A stretch of 11,196 nucleotides of DNA from Chloroflexota bacterium (GTDB lineage Bacteria > Chloroflexota > Dehalococcoidia > Bin125), in assembly GCA_026707335.1 (NCBI GenBank), contig JAPOXB010000120.1, forward strand, positions 1 to 11,196, written 5' to 3'. Positions 1 to 7,293 of the stretch are shown here, one piece after another (within the stretch, counting starts at the first letter, position 1; each line of letters opens with the position of its first letter). Made by a program: the position numbers and the translations under genes. The notes beneath the pieces were generated by a model. It saw only the letters and a program-made list of their open reading frames with translations, did no database searches and had not been told where the DNA came from.

Positions 1-2
1 CC

Positions 3-512
3 CAAGGAACGGCCGGGGTTCTGCTGGCCCGCTACGGCGTCGTCTTCCGCGACCTGCTGGCGCGGGAGAGCGTCACCGTGCCTTGGCGTCACATCCTCCG
101 GGCGCTGCGGCGCATGGAGGCGCGCGGGCAGGTGCGCGGCGGCCGCTTCGTCGCCGGCTTCCTCGGCGAGCAGTACGCGCTGCCCGAGGCGGTCGAGGCG
201 CTGCGCGCAGCCCGCCGCCGCGAGCACACGGGCGAGCGCGTCTACCTCAGCGCCGTCGACCCCTGCAACCTGGTCGGCATCGTCCTCCCCGGCGACCGCA
301 TCCCCGCCCGCCCCGGCGACGCCCTGACCCTGGTCGACGGCGCCCTGCCCGACGACGCGGAAACCGTGGGTCGCATCCCCTGGCCCCACCGCCCCGAGCA
401 GGTCGCCGCGACGCCCCGCGCCGACCTCGACCCGGCCGCCCTCCCGCCCGACGCGGCTCCCGGCGGCAGGGCCGCCCGCCGCGCCGTCAACCGCGTGACC
501 GGCCGCTCCTGA
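3..512 (+). CDS. lhr: Lhr-type ATP-dependent helicase, C-terminal fragment
   Basis: This frame is open from the left edge and ends in TGA at 510-512, so only the last 169 residues of a protein normally about 1,400-1,600 residues long are present. The helicase motor motifs lie outside the window. What is visible is the Lhr C-terminal domain: a 'RALRRMEARGQVRGGRFV' segment (winged-helix type), then 'GFLGEQYALPEAVEALR', a basic stretch, and 'SAVDPCNLVGIVLPG', which together are characteristic of the end of large bacterial Lhr proteins. Lhr proteins are SF2 3'-5' DNA/DNA-RNA helicases linked to DNA repair. A GTG at 78 is in frame but is internal, because the recognisable Lhr sequence begins upstream of it. 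The gene converges on the DUF169 gene with a 16-bp gap. I am confident of the family; the rest of the protein cannot be assessed. Confidence 0.88.
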   Translation, partial: QGTAGVLLARYGVVFRDLLARESVTVPWRHILRALRRMEARGQVRGGRFVAGFLGEQYALPEAVEALRAARRREHTGERVYLSAVDPCNLVGIVLPGDRIPARPGDALTLVDGALPDDAETVGRIPWPHRPEQVAATPRADLDPAALPPDAAPGGRAARRAVNRVTGRS

Positions 513-528
513 GCGTGCGCCCTTGCCC

Positions 529-1344
529 TCAGCGCGCGTAGCTGCGCGCCAGCGACTCCGCCGGGTCCGTCTCGATCCCCAGCGAGGCGATCGGATAGCG
601 CAGTCCGTTGCGGTCCAGCGCCGCCAGCCCCTCGAACGCCTTGGGCAGGTAGCGCGGCGGGATCGCCATCAGCAGTTCGTCGTCCTGCACGCCGCCGAAG
701 CGCCGCTCGGCGAAGCAGGGGATCGACACGCTGGGCTCGCCCGTGCGCAGCGCCCGCCCCCACGAGTCGGCGCAGGCCGACTCGCCCACGCAGGAGAACT
801 CGAGCTTCTTGTAGCCGCGGAACTGCAGCGCGTTGATCAGGATGATCATCTGCCCCGGCGTCGCGTAGACCAGCGCGATGTCCGGCGGGTCGAGCCGCCC
901 CGTCGCCAGCGGCGACACGGCCAGCGCGGTGTAGCGCCCCGACGGCAGGCAGTCCATCGCCTGCTGATGCGCGATGGCGTCGCCGTCGGTGGCGAACCAG
1001 ACGCCCGACATGTTCGTGCTGCGCCGCCAGTCGGGCTCCTGCGGGTAGAGGCCCACCGGCGCGCCGCACTGCGGCCCCGCCAGGTCGTCCATCGTCACGC
1101 CCACCGTGCGATTCAGCCATCGCGCCTGCGCCACGATCTGGTCCAGCGCGTGCTTGCGGTCGGGCCGGCGGATGCGCGTCACTGCCTCCATCTCGGCGAC
1201 GGTCTCGAACAGCTTCATGCCGATGGGCGTCGTCTTGATGCGCAGGTAGCGGCTCAGCCCCGCCACCAGCGCCGCCCAGTCGTACGACTCCGGCTCCGGC
1301 GGCGCGTCGGCCGCCACCCCAATCGCGACTGTCTCAGTCGGCAT
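529..1344 (-). CDS. DUF169 family protein
   Basis: The product is 271 residues, a usual length for the DUF169 (COG2043) family, whose biochemical role is not established. Family signatures visible here are 'LRIKTTPIGMKLF' near residue 34, 'GPQCGAPVGL' near 90, 'ALVYATPGQMIILINALQ' near 157, a Cys-rich 'SCVGESACADSWGRAL' at about 184-199, and 'PSVSIPCFAERRFGG' at about 204-218. Cysteines at 93, 132, 185, 191 and 210 could bind a metal or cofactor, but that is inference. The protein has no signal peptide or membrane segment and is probably cytosolic. The ATG at 1344 is preceded by GGAGG with a 6-nt spacer, which fixes the start. The gene is divergent from the CoA-transferase and may share regulation with it. 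Some DUF169 proteins are annotated as acetoacetate-decarboxylase-like or linked to C1 metabolism; nothing here supports a specific reaction. Confidence 0.9.
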   Translation of the reverse strand: MPTETVAIGVAADAPPEPESYDWAALVAGLSRYLRIKTTPIGMKLFETVAEMEAVTRIRRPDRKHALDQIVAQARWLNRTVGVTMDDLAGPQCGAPVGLYPQEPDWRRSTNMSGVWFATDGDAIAHQQAMDCLPSGRYTALAVSPLATGRLDPPDIALVYATPGQMIILINALQFRGYKKLEFSCVGESACADSWGRALRTGEPSVSIPCFAERRFGGVQDDELLMAIPPRYLPKAFEGLAALDRNGLRYPIASLGIETDPAESLARSYAR

Positions 1345-1404
1345 GCGACACCTCCAGCTTCCCGGCGGTCCGCTTGGTCCGGCGCGGTCCCGCCCGGCGC
1401 GACG

Positions 1405-1410
1405 AGGCTA
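1405..1410 (-). promoter_or_regulatory. Putative -10 element (TAGCCT) for the DUF169 gene
   Basis: On the minus strand TAGCCT lies about 60 nt upstream of the DUF169 ATG, leaving a leader of roughly 55 nt that contains the GGAGG ribosome site. It fits the TANNNT pattern found ahead of other genes in this window. No TTGACA-like -35 box is seen. The call rests on position and motif recurrence only. Confidence 0.35.
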
Positions 1411-1413
1411 GCA

Positions 1414-1423
1414 GCCGGCCGGC
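1414..1423. repeat. 10-bp GC palindrome between divergent promoters
   Basis: GCCGGCCGGC is a perfect palindrome lying between the putative minus-strand -10 at 1405-1410 and the plus-strand -10 at 1436-1441. Its position could suit an operator shared by the DUF169 and CoA-transferase genes. Such palindromes arise often by chance at this GC content, so the call is weak. Confidence 0.2.
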
Positions 1424-1435
1424 CGCCGGCGGGGG

Positions 1436-1441
1436 TAGACT
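1436..1441 (+). promoter_or_regulatory. Putative -10 element (TAGACT) for the CoA-transferase gene
   Basis: TAGACT lies 35 nt before the CoA-transferase ATG, so a transcript starting near 1448 would have a leader of about 30 nt carrying AGAGGAG at 1461-1467. TA steps are scarce in the surrounding sequence, and the identical hexamer occurs ahead of two other genes in this window. No -35 consensus is visible. Confidence 0.4.
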
Positions 1442-1476
1442 CGACGTGTCCCGGCCGGGGAGAGGAGCCACGAGCG

Positions 1477-2727
1477 ATGGCGGCAGCGCTGGACGGCATG
1501 CGCGTCCTGGACATGACCCAGTACGAGGCCGGCACGTCGGGCACGCAGGCGCTGGCCTGGCTGGGGGCCGACGTCGTCAAGATCGAGCGGCCCGGTTCCG
1601 GCGACCCCGGCCGCGTCGTCCGCACCGGCCAGGACCACGCCCCCTACTTCCTGACCTGGAACAGCAACAAGCGCAGCGTCTGCATCGACCTCGCCGCGCC
1701 TGAGGGCCGCGACATCTTCCTCAAGCTCGTGCCCCACTACGACGTGTTCGTCGAGAACTACGGGCCGGGCGTCATCGAGAAGCTCGACATCGGCTACGAC
1801 GTGCTGGCCGCCATCAACCCGCGCATCATCTACGCGCGCCTCAAGGGCTTCGGCACGACCGGCCCCTACGCCGGCTTCAAGTCCTTCGACATGATCGCGC
1901 AGGCGATGGGCGGCGGCTTCTCCGTGACGGGCGAGCCCGACGGCCCCCCCATGCGCCCCGGACCCACCGTCGGCGACGCCGGCACGGGCGTGCAACTGGC
2001 CCTCGCCATCACCGCCGCCTACGTCCAGCAGCAGCGCACCGGCCGCGGCCAGGAGATCGATCTCGCGATGTACGAGGCCTACACCTACTACATGCGCACC
2101 CAGCTCTCCCTCGCGGAGGCCGCCGGCGGCGACCGGCCCGCCCCCCGCCACGGCAACGCGGGCGGGTCGCCCACCGACCTCTACCCCTGCAAGCCCTTCG
2201 GCCCCAACGACTGGGCCTACATCATGGTCGTGACCACGCGCATGTGGGACACGCTCTGCATCACCATCGATCGGCCCGACCTCCTGGCCGACCCCCGCTT
2301 CGCGCGCGGCCGCCTGCGCAACGCCAACCGCGAGGCGCTCTATGAGGAGGTCGCCAAGTGGACCCGCGCCCACACCAAGCGCGAGGTCTTCCAGATCCTC
2401 GGCGCCGCCGGCGTGCCCTGCGGCTACAACGCCGACACGACCGACTACTGGACCGACCCCCACATGCAGGAGCGCGGTCTCATCGAGACGGTCCGCCACG
2501 CCGAGGCGGGCGACATCGACCTGCTGCGCTTCCCGCCCCTGATGTCCGAGTCGCACGTGCCGATCGAGGCCGCTCCCCTGCTCGGCGCGCACACGGCCGA
2601 GGTGCTCGCCGCCGACCTCGGCCTCGACGCCGCCGAGATCCGCGACCTCGAGCAGCGCGGCGTCCTGGCCTCCCCCGATGTCCCCGAGGGGGCCGAGATG
2701 GAACCGGACCCCCAGGCCGCCCGCTGA
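1477..2727 (+). CDS. CaiB/BaiF family III CoA-transferase
   Basis: The 416-residue product matches the usual length of CoA-transferase family III, which moves CoA between organic acids through acyl-aspartyl intermediates. The N-terminus 'LDGMRVLDMTQYEAG' leads into 'LAWLGADVVKIERPGSGDPGR' (about 27-46), then 'FLTWNSNKRSVCIDL' (58-72) and 'GFGTTGPYAGFKSFDMIAQAMGG' (124-146). In 'GPTVGDAGTG', Asp167 aligns with the catalytic Asp169 of formyl-CoA transferase. All these are family hallmarks, and the enzyme appears intact and cytosolic. The start is the ATG preceded by AGAGGAG with a 9-nt spacer; the open frame extends far upstream, but that stretch is antisense to the DUF169 gene and codes nothing recognisable. 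The gene converges with the reductase-like gene, only 6 bp apart. The acyl donor and acceptor cannot be inferred, since family members act on carnitine, bile acids, oxalate, succinate and branched acyl groups. Confidence 0.95.
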   Translation: MAAALDGMRVLDMTQYEAGTSGTQALAWLGADVVKIERPGSGDPGRVVRTGQDHAPYFLTWNSNKRSVCIDLAAPEGRDIFLKLVPHYDVFVENYGPGVIEKLDIGYDVLAAINPRIIYARLKGFGTTGPYAGFKSFDMIAQAMGGGFSVTGEPDGPPMRPGPTVGDAGTGVQLALAITAAYVQQQRTGRGQEIDLAMYEAYTYYMRTQLSLAEAAGGDRPAPRHGNAGGSPTDLYPCKPFGPNDWAYIMVVTTRMWDTLCITIDRPDLLADPRFARGRLRNANREALYEEVAKWTRAHTKREVFQILGAAGVPCGYNADTTDYWTDPHMQERGLIETVRHAEAGDIDLLRFPPLMSESHVPIEAAPLLGAHTAEVLAADLGLDAAEIRDLEQRGVLASPDVPEGAEMEPDPQAAR

Positions 2728-2733
2728 CCCCCG

Positions 2734-3687
2734 CTACGTCGCCGCGCCGGGCCGGTTGCGCGCGTACTGCTGCAGCAGCGCCGTCAGCGTCGCCAGGTGC
2801 GGCGTCGCCACGCCCAGCTCCTGGGCCCGCGCGAGCGGCGCACCGAAGATCGCCGGCACCTCCATCTGCCGTCCCTCCACGTAGTCGATCATCGTGCTGG
2901 GCCGGTAGGGCCCCATGTTGTCGGTGAGGGCGAACATCGTCTCGACGATGGCCGGCCCGTCGAGCCGCAACGCCTCGCCGCGGGCCTCCAGATCGGCGTT
3001 GCCCGCCACGACGACCTCCTCCATGGTCGCCCGCGCGATGGCTCGCAGCGCCGGATCCCCCACCACGACGTCGGTCATGACGCCGCCCGCCGCGACGCAG
3101 AGCCCGTTGAAGGGGATGTTCCAGCAGAGCTTCTCCCAGCGCGCCCGCCGCAGAGACTCCACGCCGCTGAACTCCACCCGCGCTGGGGCCCACAGGGCCA
3201 GCGCCCGCGCCACCTCCGCCGCGTCGTCGAGCAGGTGCCCGACCGTCACCGCCCCGTAGGCCAGGTGATGCACGCAGCCGGGCTCGCCCCGGTTGACGCA
3301 GGTGAAGGCCATCCCGCCGAAGATCCGCTCGCGCCCGAACCACTCGGCAAAGCGCTCCTCTAGACCGAGCCCGTTCATCAGCAGCAGGATGCGGGTGCGC
3401 GGCCCCACGCACGGCCCCGCCAGCGCCCGCGCCTCCCCGATCGATGTCGACTTCAGCGCACAGACCACCCAGTCGGCCGGACCGATCTCCGCCGCCGTGC
3501 GCGCGATCGACGGCGCGTCCAGCACGAAGTCGCCCTGCGGGCTCGTGCAGTGCAGGCCCCCAGCCCGCACGGCGTCGTAGTCGCGACGCATGAGGAAGTG
3601 TACGTCGTGGCCGGCCTGCGCGAGCCGGGCCCCGTAGTAGCTGCCCACTGCCCCCGCGCCGATGACCGCGACCCGCTGCGCCTCCAC
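2734..3687 (-). CDS. Ketopantoate reductase family (PanE/ApbA-like) NADP-dependent dehydrogenase
   Basis: The product is 317 residues from a GTG start. The Rossmann loop GAGAVG at residues 10-15 gives the nucleotide site. Family residues are in place: Lys79 in 'ALKS', Asn105 in 'MNG', Lys186, Asn190 and Asn194 in 'WEKLCWNIPFN' (the catalytic Lys and substrate Asn of PanE), and Ser264 and Glu276 in 'PSTMIDYVEGRQMEVPAIFGAP'. The fold is therefore complete: a Rossmann domain, then an all-helical C-terminal domain. PanE reduces 2-dehydropantoate to pantoate for CoA synthesis, but many paralogues in catabolic clusters reduce other 2-oxo acids, and this one sits behind an acyl-CoA ligase and a hydrolase. 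The GTG begins 20 nt after the hydrolase stop and just ahead of the Rossmann strand; no strong ribosome site is visible, so translation may depend on coupling. The frame stays open upstream but only as an antisense-type shadow of the hydrolase gene. Confidence 0.9.
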   Translation of the reverse strand: MEAQRVAVIGAGAVGSYYGARLAQAGHDVHFLMRRDYDAVRAGGLHCTSPQGDFVLDAPSIARTAAEIGPADWVVCALKSTSIGEARALAGPCVGPRTRILLLMNGLGLEERFAEWFGRERIFGGMAFTCVNRGEPGCVHHLAYGAVTVGHLLDDAAEVARALALWAPARVEFSGVESLRRARWEKLCWNIPFNGLCVAAGGVMTDVVVGDPALRAIARATMEEVVVAGNADLEARGEALRLDGPAIVETMFALTDNMGPYRPSTMIDYVEGRQMEVPAIFGAPLARAQELGVATPHLATLTALLQQYARNRPGAAT

Positions 3688-3707
3688 GTCGTCGCCGTCC
3701 CGGCCCG

Positions 3708-4562
3708 TCAGGCCGCGTGCTCGCGCAGGAACGCCCGGATCGTCTCCGTCGTCGCGGCCCGCTTCTCCTCCGACCGGCAATCGACGTCCAGGCAGCGGGC
3801 GTCGGGCGCCTCGGCGCAGATCTTGCGCGCCACGCTGGTGGGGTGGAAGTCGTCGCTGCCGGGCAGGATGAGCAGCGGCGCCGGGCAGCCCCGCACCCAC
3901 TCCTCCGACACGGTGAAGTACGGCGGCCGGTCGGGCCAGATGTCCCAGGCGAACTCCTCGATCAGGCCGATGTAGTCCTCCCGCGACATCGCGGCGATCT
4001 CGCCGCGGAAGGCCGCGTCGGCCGCGATGCGCCGCGCGAAGGGGCCGCCCCCGTTGGCCCGCACGAACAGCGGATCCTTGGTGGCCGACCGCACGACCGC
4101 CTCCGGCCCGTGCTCGCGCGCGAGTTGCAGCGTCGAGGCGAACATCTGATGGAAGGTGGCCGGCGAGTTCGTGTGGTCGAGGCCGACCGGGTCCTGCCCC
4201 ACCGCGCCGCTGATCCGATCGGGCGCCTCCTGGATCAGCCGCAGCAGGTAGCCCACGCCGATGCAGCCGCCCCAGACCTGCGCCCGCTCCACCCCGGCGT
4301 CGTCGAGGACCGCCAGCTGATCCTCCCAGGCCAGGTCGTACGAGAAGTGCGGCGGCGCGTTCCAGCTCCGGCCCGCGTGGCGCTGGTCCATCCCGATCAG
4401 CGTGAACTCCGAGGCCAACTCGGCGATCGGGTCGATGGCCCCGCGGGCCCACATCCCGACCTCGCTGTTGACGCCCCCCGGCGCGATCAGCAGGACCGCC
4501 GGCCCGCTGCCGAACGTCTCGTAGTGGATCACCGCCCCATCGGGCCGCGTGATGTCGGGCAT
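3708..4562 (-). CDS. Alpha/beta hydrolase with a Cys at the nucleophile elbow
   Basis: This is a 284-residue alpha/beta-hydrolase-fold protein. The N-terminal strands and oxyanion region read 'GPAVLLIAPGG' (20-30), followed by 'FTLIGMDQRHAGRS' (53-66), a family landmark. The nucleophile elbow is 'WGGCIGVGY', giving G-G-Cys100-I-G where most relatives have G-x-Ser-x-G. The acid is probably Asp237 or Asp238 in 'LPGSDDFHP'. The usual 'GH' after the last strand is absent: 'DCRSEEKR' stands there, and the only nearby histidines are His240 and His282. A Cys nucleophile is known in dienelactone hydrolases, but this sequence does not otherwise resemble that family. The ATG has a strong GGAGGAGG ribosome site 6 nt upstream and starts 23 nt after the ligase stop, so it is the second gene of the operon. 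Hydrolysis of an ester or thioester is plausible; the substrate is unknown. Confidence 0.88.
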   Translation of the reverse strand: MPDITRPDGAVIHYETFGSGPAVLLIAPGGVNSEVGMWARGAIDPIAELASEFTLIGMDQRHAGRSWNAPPHFSYDLAWEDQLAVLDDAGVERAQVWGGCIGVGYLLRLIQEAPDRISGAVGQDPVGLDHTNSPATFHQMFASTLQLAREHGPEAVVRSATKDPLFVRANGGGPFARRIAADAAFRGEIAAMSREDYIGLIEEFAWDIWPDRPPYFTVSEEWVRGCPAPLLILPGSDDFHPTSVARKICAEAPDARCLDVDCRSEEKRAATTETIRAFLREHAA

Positions 4563-4585
4563 CGTGTCGCCTCCTCCTCAGTTCC

Positions 4586-6175
4586 TCAGTTCACCCGGCG
4601 CGACTTGCCCTGCCAGTACATCTCCCGCAGCTCGAACTTCTTCAGCTTCCCCGTCGCGGTGCGGGGCAGCGCCTCGACGAACTCCACCCGGCTGGGCGTC
4701 TTGAAGTGGGCCATCAGCGCCCGGCAGTGCTCGCGGATCTCGTCGCTGGTGGGACTCGTGCCTTCGCGCGGCACGATGACCGCCATCGGCGTCTCGCCCC
4801 ACTTCTCCGACGGCACGCCGATCACCGCCGCCTCCAGCACCGACGGATGTTTGTAGAGCACGTCTTCCACCTCGATCGACGAGATGTTCTCCCCGCCCGA
4901 GATGATCACGTCCTTCGCCCGGTCGACGATGTTGATGTAGCCGTCCTGGTTGACCGTCGCCATGTCGCCGGTGAAGAACCAGCCGTCGCGGATCACCTTG
5001 GCGGTCTCCTCGGGCTGCTCCCAGTAGCCCGCCAGCACGACGTTCGAGCGCGCCGCCACCTCGCCGATCGACTCGTCGTCCCAGGGCACCTCTTCCCCGT
5101 CCGAGCCGAACACGCGCACCTCGGTGCCGATCACCTCCTGTCCGGCCCGCGCCTTGGTGCGGTAGTACGACTCGCCCGTCAGCCCCAGGTGCGGCTTGAT
5201 CTCGCTGATCGTCAAGATCGGCGAGGTCTCCGTCAGCCCGTAGATCTGGATGAACTCCCAGCCCAACTCCTCCTCGAGCCGCTGTATGAAGGTCTGCGGC
5301 GGCGGCGCCCCCGCGATGACGAACCGCGGCCGCGTCGCGATGCTGTAGTCCCCCTTGTCGGGGAACTCGAGGATCGTGGCCAGCACGGCCGGGGCCATGC
5401 AGGCGAAGGTGATCCCTTCGTCCTGCATCATCTGGTAGATGGCCGCCCCCTCGACCTTGCGCAGTACGACGTGCGTGCCGCCCATCGCGGTGATCGCGTA
5501 GGGGCCGCCCCAGCCGTTGGCGTGGAACATCGGCAGCGTCCACATCTCGCGGTCGTCCTGCGTGATGCGCCAGTGCGCGATCGCGTTGTAGGCGTTGATG
5601 TAGGCGTTGCGGTGCGTGATCATCACGCCCTTCGGCCGCGCCGTCGTGCCCGAGGTGTAGTTGATGCTCAGTGTGTCCGACTCCGACAGCCCCGGATCCG
5701 GCGGCGGCGTCGCCGGCTGCGCCGCGACCAGCGCGTCGTAGTCCTCCCAGCCGGGCAGCACCTCCTCCGTCTCGAAGCGGGCCGTGACGTAGTGCTCCAC
5801 GGTCGGCAGCTTGCCGCGCAGCCCGTCGACCACGCCTGCGTAGTCCGAGTCGACCACCGCGACCTTCGTCCCGGAGTGGTTGAGCACGTACTCGAAGTCC
5901 GAGGCGATCAGGCGGTAGTTGATCGGCACGACCACGGCGCCCATCGCGTGCGTCGCGAAGAGCACCTCGAGGAACTTGTGGCTGTTGGGGCTGAGGATCG
6001 CGACGCGGTCGCCCTTGGCGACGCCGAGCGCCGCCAGCGCGTTGGCGAGCTGGTTCACCCGCGCGCCGAACTCGGCGTAGGTCAGCCGCAGCTCCCCATC
6101 GACGACGGCCTCTTGCCCCGGATAGAGCTTGACGGCGCGGCGCAGAAAGTCGCCGGCCAGCAGCGGAACTTCCAT
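4586..6175 (-). CDS. Acyl-CoA ligase (AMP-binding, ANL superfamily)
   Basis: This 529-residue enzyme would activate a carboxylic acid to its acyl-CoA through an acyl-adenylate. Motifs are complete and in order: the phosphate-binding 'YTSGTTARPKGVM' (173-185), 'MFHANGWGGP' (216-225), 'YGLTETSP' (312-319), 'TGD' (402-404), the hinge region 'DRAKDVIISGGENIS' (418-432), and the C-terminal 'TATGKLKKFELR' with catalytic Lys510. It is close in length and layout to medium/long-chain fatty-acyl-CoA ligases and to DmdB-like methylmercaptopropionate-CoA ligases; chain-length preference cannot be read by eye. The frame opens 24 codons upstream, but the ATG at 6175 has GAGGAG 7 nt before it, and 'EVPLLAGDFLRRAV' is the expected family N-terminus. 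It is the first gene of the operon with the hydrolase and the reductase-like gene. No signal peptide is seen, so it is cytosolic or loosely membrane-associated. Confidence 0.95.
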   Translation of the reverse strand: MEVPLLAGDFLRRAVKLYPGQEAVVDGELRLTYAEFGARVNQLANALAALGVAKGDRVAILSPNSHKFLEVLFATHAMGAVVVPINYRLIASDFEYVLNHSGTKVAVVDSDYAGVVDGLRGKLPTVEHYVTARFETEEVLPGWEDYDALVAAQPATPPPDPGLSESDTLSINYTSGTTARPKGVMITHRNAYINAYNAIAHWRITQDDREMWTLPMFHANGWGGPYAITAMGGTHVVLRKVEGAAIYQMMQDEGITFACMAPAVLATILEFPDKGDYSIATRPRFVIAGAPPPQTFIQRLEEELGWEFIQIYGLTETSPILTISEIKPHLGLTGESYYRTKARAGQEVIGTEVRVFGSDGEEVPWDDESIGEVAARSNVVLAGYWEQPEETAKVIRDGWFFTGDMATVNQDGYINIVDRAKDVIISGGENISSIEVEDVLYKHPSVLEAAVIGVPSEKWGETPMAVIVPREGTSPTSDEIREHCRALMAHFKTPSRVEFVEALPRTATGKLKKFELREMYWQGKSRRVN

Positions 6176-6193
6176 CGTGCGGCTCCTCTTCCT

Positions 6194-6239
6194 ATGTATT
6201 CGGGTTCCGATGTATTCGGTTGGCCTGTAAGCGGTTGGC
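6194..6239 (-). repeat. Two pairs of short direct repeats in the ligase operon leader
   Basis: Plus-strand ATGTATTCGG occurs at 6194-6203 and 6210-6219, 16 bp apart. Plus-strand CGGTTGGC occurs at 6217-6224 and 6232-6239, 15 bp apart. They lie 19-64 bp ahead of the ligase ATG in a locally AT-rich patch. Tandem half-sites like these are typical of activator or repressor binding, and this is the only leader of the operon. The function is inferred; chance duplication is possible. Confidence 0.35.
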
Positions 6240-6301
6240 TGGCGCAAGTCTGGCAGCCACGCGCGGCGGCCGGCAAGACGGGCGCGCCCCCGCGGCGACG
6301 C

Positions 6302-7054
6302 CTACTGCCGCGCGCCCGGCATCACCCACACCGACGGCTTGGGACGGTCGAACGACAGCCCGGGCATGCCCGGGTACAGGTTGCTCAGCGTCAACTCGAA
6401 CGGCTGCGTGTAGACGATCTCGCCGTCCACCAGCCGGAAGGGCCGGTCGTGACCCGGATAGAGCACGTCGGACGCGGCGACGACCTTGCGGATGCTCGCG
6501 TCGGCCAGCGGCTTGTCGAAGAAGACCAGCGGGCTCTCGCCCGTCAGCGCGACCCGCGCGAAGTGCAGCGCGTCGCCGGTGAGGCCGCTGATCCCGTCCT
6601 CCGTCTCGACCAGCAGGCCGATGCTGCCCGGCGAGTGCCCCGCGATGTCGATCACCCGCACGCCCCGCGCGAGCTCGTCGCCGTCGCTGACCTCCTGGAT
6701 CGCGTGCGTCTCGAGCGCGGCCCCGGTCCAGGCCGGCGTCGCCCAGTCGTTCGGGTGGGGGTTCAGCGCGTAGCGGCGCTCGTCGGGATGGATCAGCATC
6801 GGCGCGTTGGTGAAGCGGTCGAAGTTCTGGGCGTGGTCCCAGTGCGCGTGCGACATCACCTGCAGGTCGATGTCCTCCGGCCCCAGCTTGCGCTCCTTCA
6901 GCGCCGCCTCCAGCCCCGTGTAGCGGCCCACGTGGCCCGTGTCGAAGAGGATGCGCCTGCCCTCCGATTCGACCAGGATGATCGAACACATCGCGGGGAT
7001 GCCCGAACTCGCGCCCCAGGCCTGCCCCGGCATCAAGACGTCAACCGTCGCCAT
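6302..7054 (-). CDS. MBL-fold metallohydrolase (lactonase/AttM-like subgroup)
   Basis: The product is a 250-residue metallo-beta-lactamase-fold protein with a complete dinuclear metal site: H69-x-H71-x-D73-H74 in 'SHAHWDHAQN', His140 in 'IAGHSPGS', Asp161 in 'LTGDALH', and His202 in 'LYPGHDRPF'. The N-terminus with a strand and 'ILFDTGH' is typical of the N-acyl homoserine lactonase-like branch, but that branch contains many enzymes of other or unknown specificity, so quorum quenching should not be assumed. The start is the ATG preceded by GGAGGAA with a 5-nt spacer; the frame remains open upstream without recognisable protein. The gene lies 126 bp upstream of the ligase on the same strand, so it could be co-transcribed, though that gap holds its own repeats. 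It is divergent from the DinB-like gene. The protein is probably cytosolic, with no signal peptide. Confidence 0.93.
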   Translation of the reverse strand: MATVDVLMPGQAWGASSGIPAMCSIILVESEGRRILFDTGHVGRYTGLEAALKERKLGPEDIDLQVMSHAHWDHAQNFDRFTNAPMLIHPDERRYALNPHPNDWATPAWTGAALETHAIQEVSDGDELARGVRVIDIAGHSPGSIGLLVETEDGISGLTGDALHFARVALTGESPLVFFDKPLADASIRKVVAASDVLYPGHDRPFRLVDGEIVYTQPFELTLSNLYPGMPGLSFDRPKPSVWVMPGARQ

Positions 7055-7130
7055 TGGTCTTCCTCCGGCTCGTGCGATCCGGGCGGCGCCGGACCGCCAC
7101 GCTGCGTATCGTCCCGCCCGTCCGCGGCGC

Positions 7131-7136
7131 AGTCTA
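7131..7136 (-). promoter_or_regulatory. Putative -10 element (TAGACT) for the MBL-fold gene
   Basis: On the minus strand GCTAGACTGC occurs 77 nt before the MBL-fold ATG, giving a leader of about 70 nt. The same ten bases, GCTAGACTGC, occur on the plus strand at 8706-8715 immediately ahead of the methyltransferase gene. No -35 match is seen. Confidence 0.38.
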
Positions 7137-7215
7137 GCGCCCGGTCCCGGCGGGCCGCGCGACTGCCCGCCCCCGATCGTCACCTCGGCGCTGGCGACAG
7201 CCGCCCCGCCTGCCC

Positions 7216-7221
7216 TACCAT
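7216..7221 (+). promoter_or_regulatory. Possible -10 element (TACCAT) for the DinB-like gene
   Basis: TACCAT is the most promoter-like hexamer in the 239-bp divergent gap upstream of the DinB-like ATG and would leave a leader of about 65 nt. It fits TANNNT but departs from the TAGACT form, so support is weaker than at the other sites. Confidence 0.25.
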
Positions 7222-7293
7222 CGCGGCGCCCCAGGATCATCATCACCGCTGGGCCCCGGCCGGGACCGGCGGGCCAGGACGAAAGGGAACCCC

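Noticed and set aside
523..1476. A 318-codon N-terminal extension of the CoA-transferase frame
   Set aside because: It is antisense to the DUF169 gene and has an Arg-rich shadow composition. The ATG at 1477 has a ribosome site and the expected family N-terminus.
3688..4452. Long N-terminal extension of the reductase-like frame
   Set aside because: It overlaps the hydrolase gene in another frame and has no motifs. The Rossmann fold begins right after the GTG at 3687.
6176..6247. 24-codon extension of the acyl-CoA ligase to an ATG at 6247
   Set aside because: It is not family-like and runs through the direct repeats. The ATG at 6175 has a good GAGGAG site.
6302..7054. Calling the MBL-fold protein a quorum-quenching lactonase
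   Set aside because: The metal site is complete, but the branch covers many substrates and nothing nearby indicates acyl-homoserine lactone signalling.
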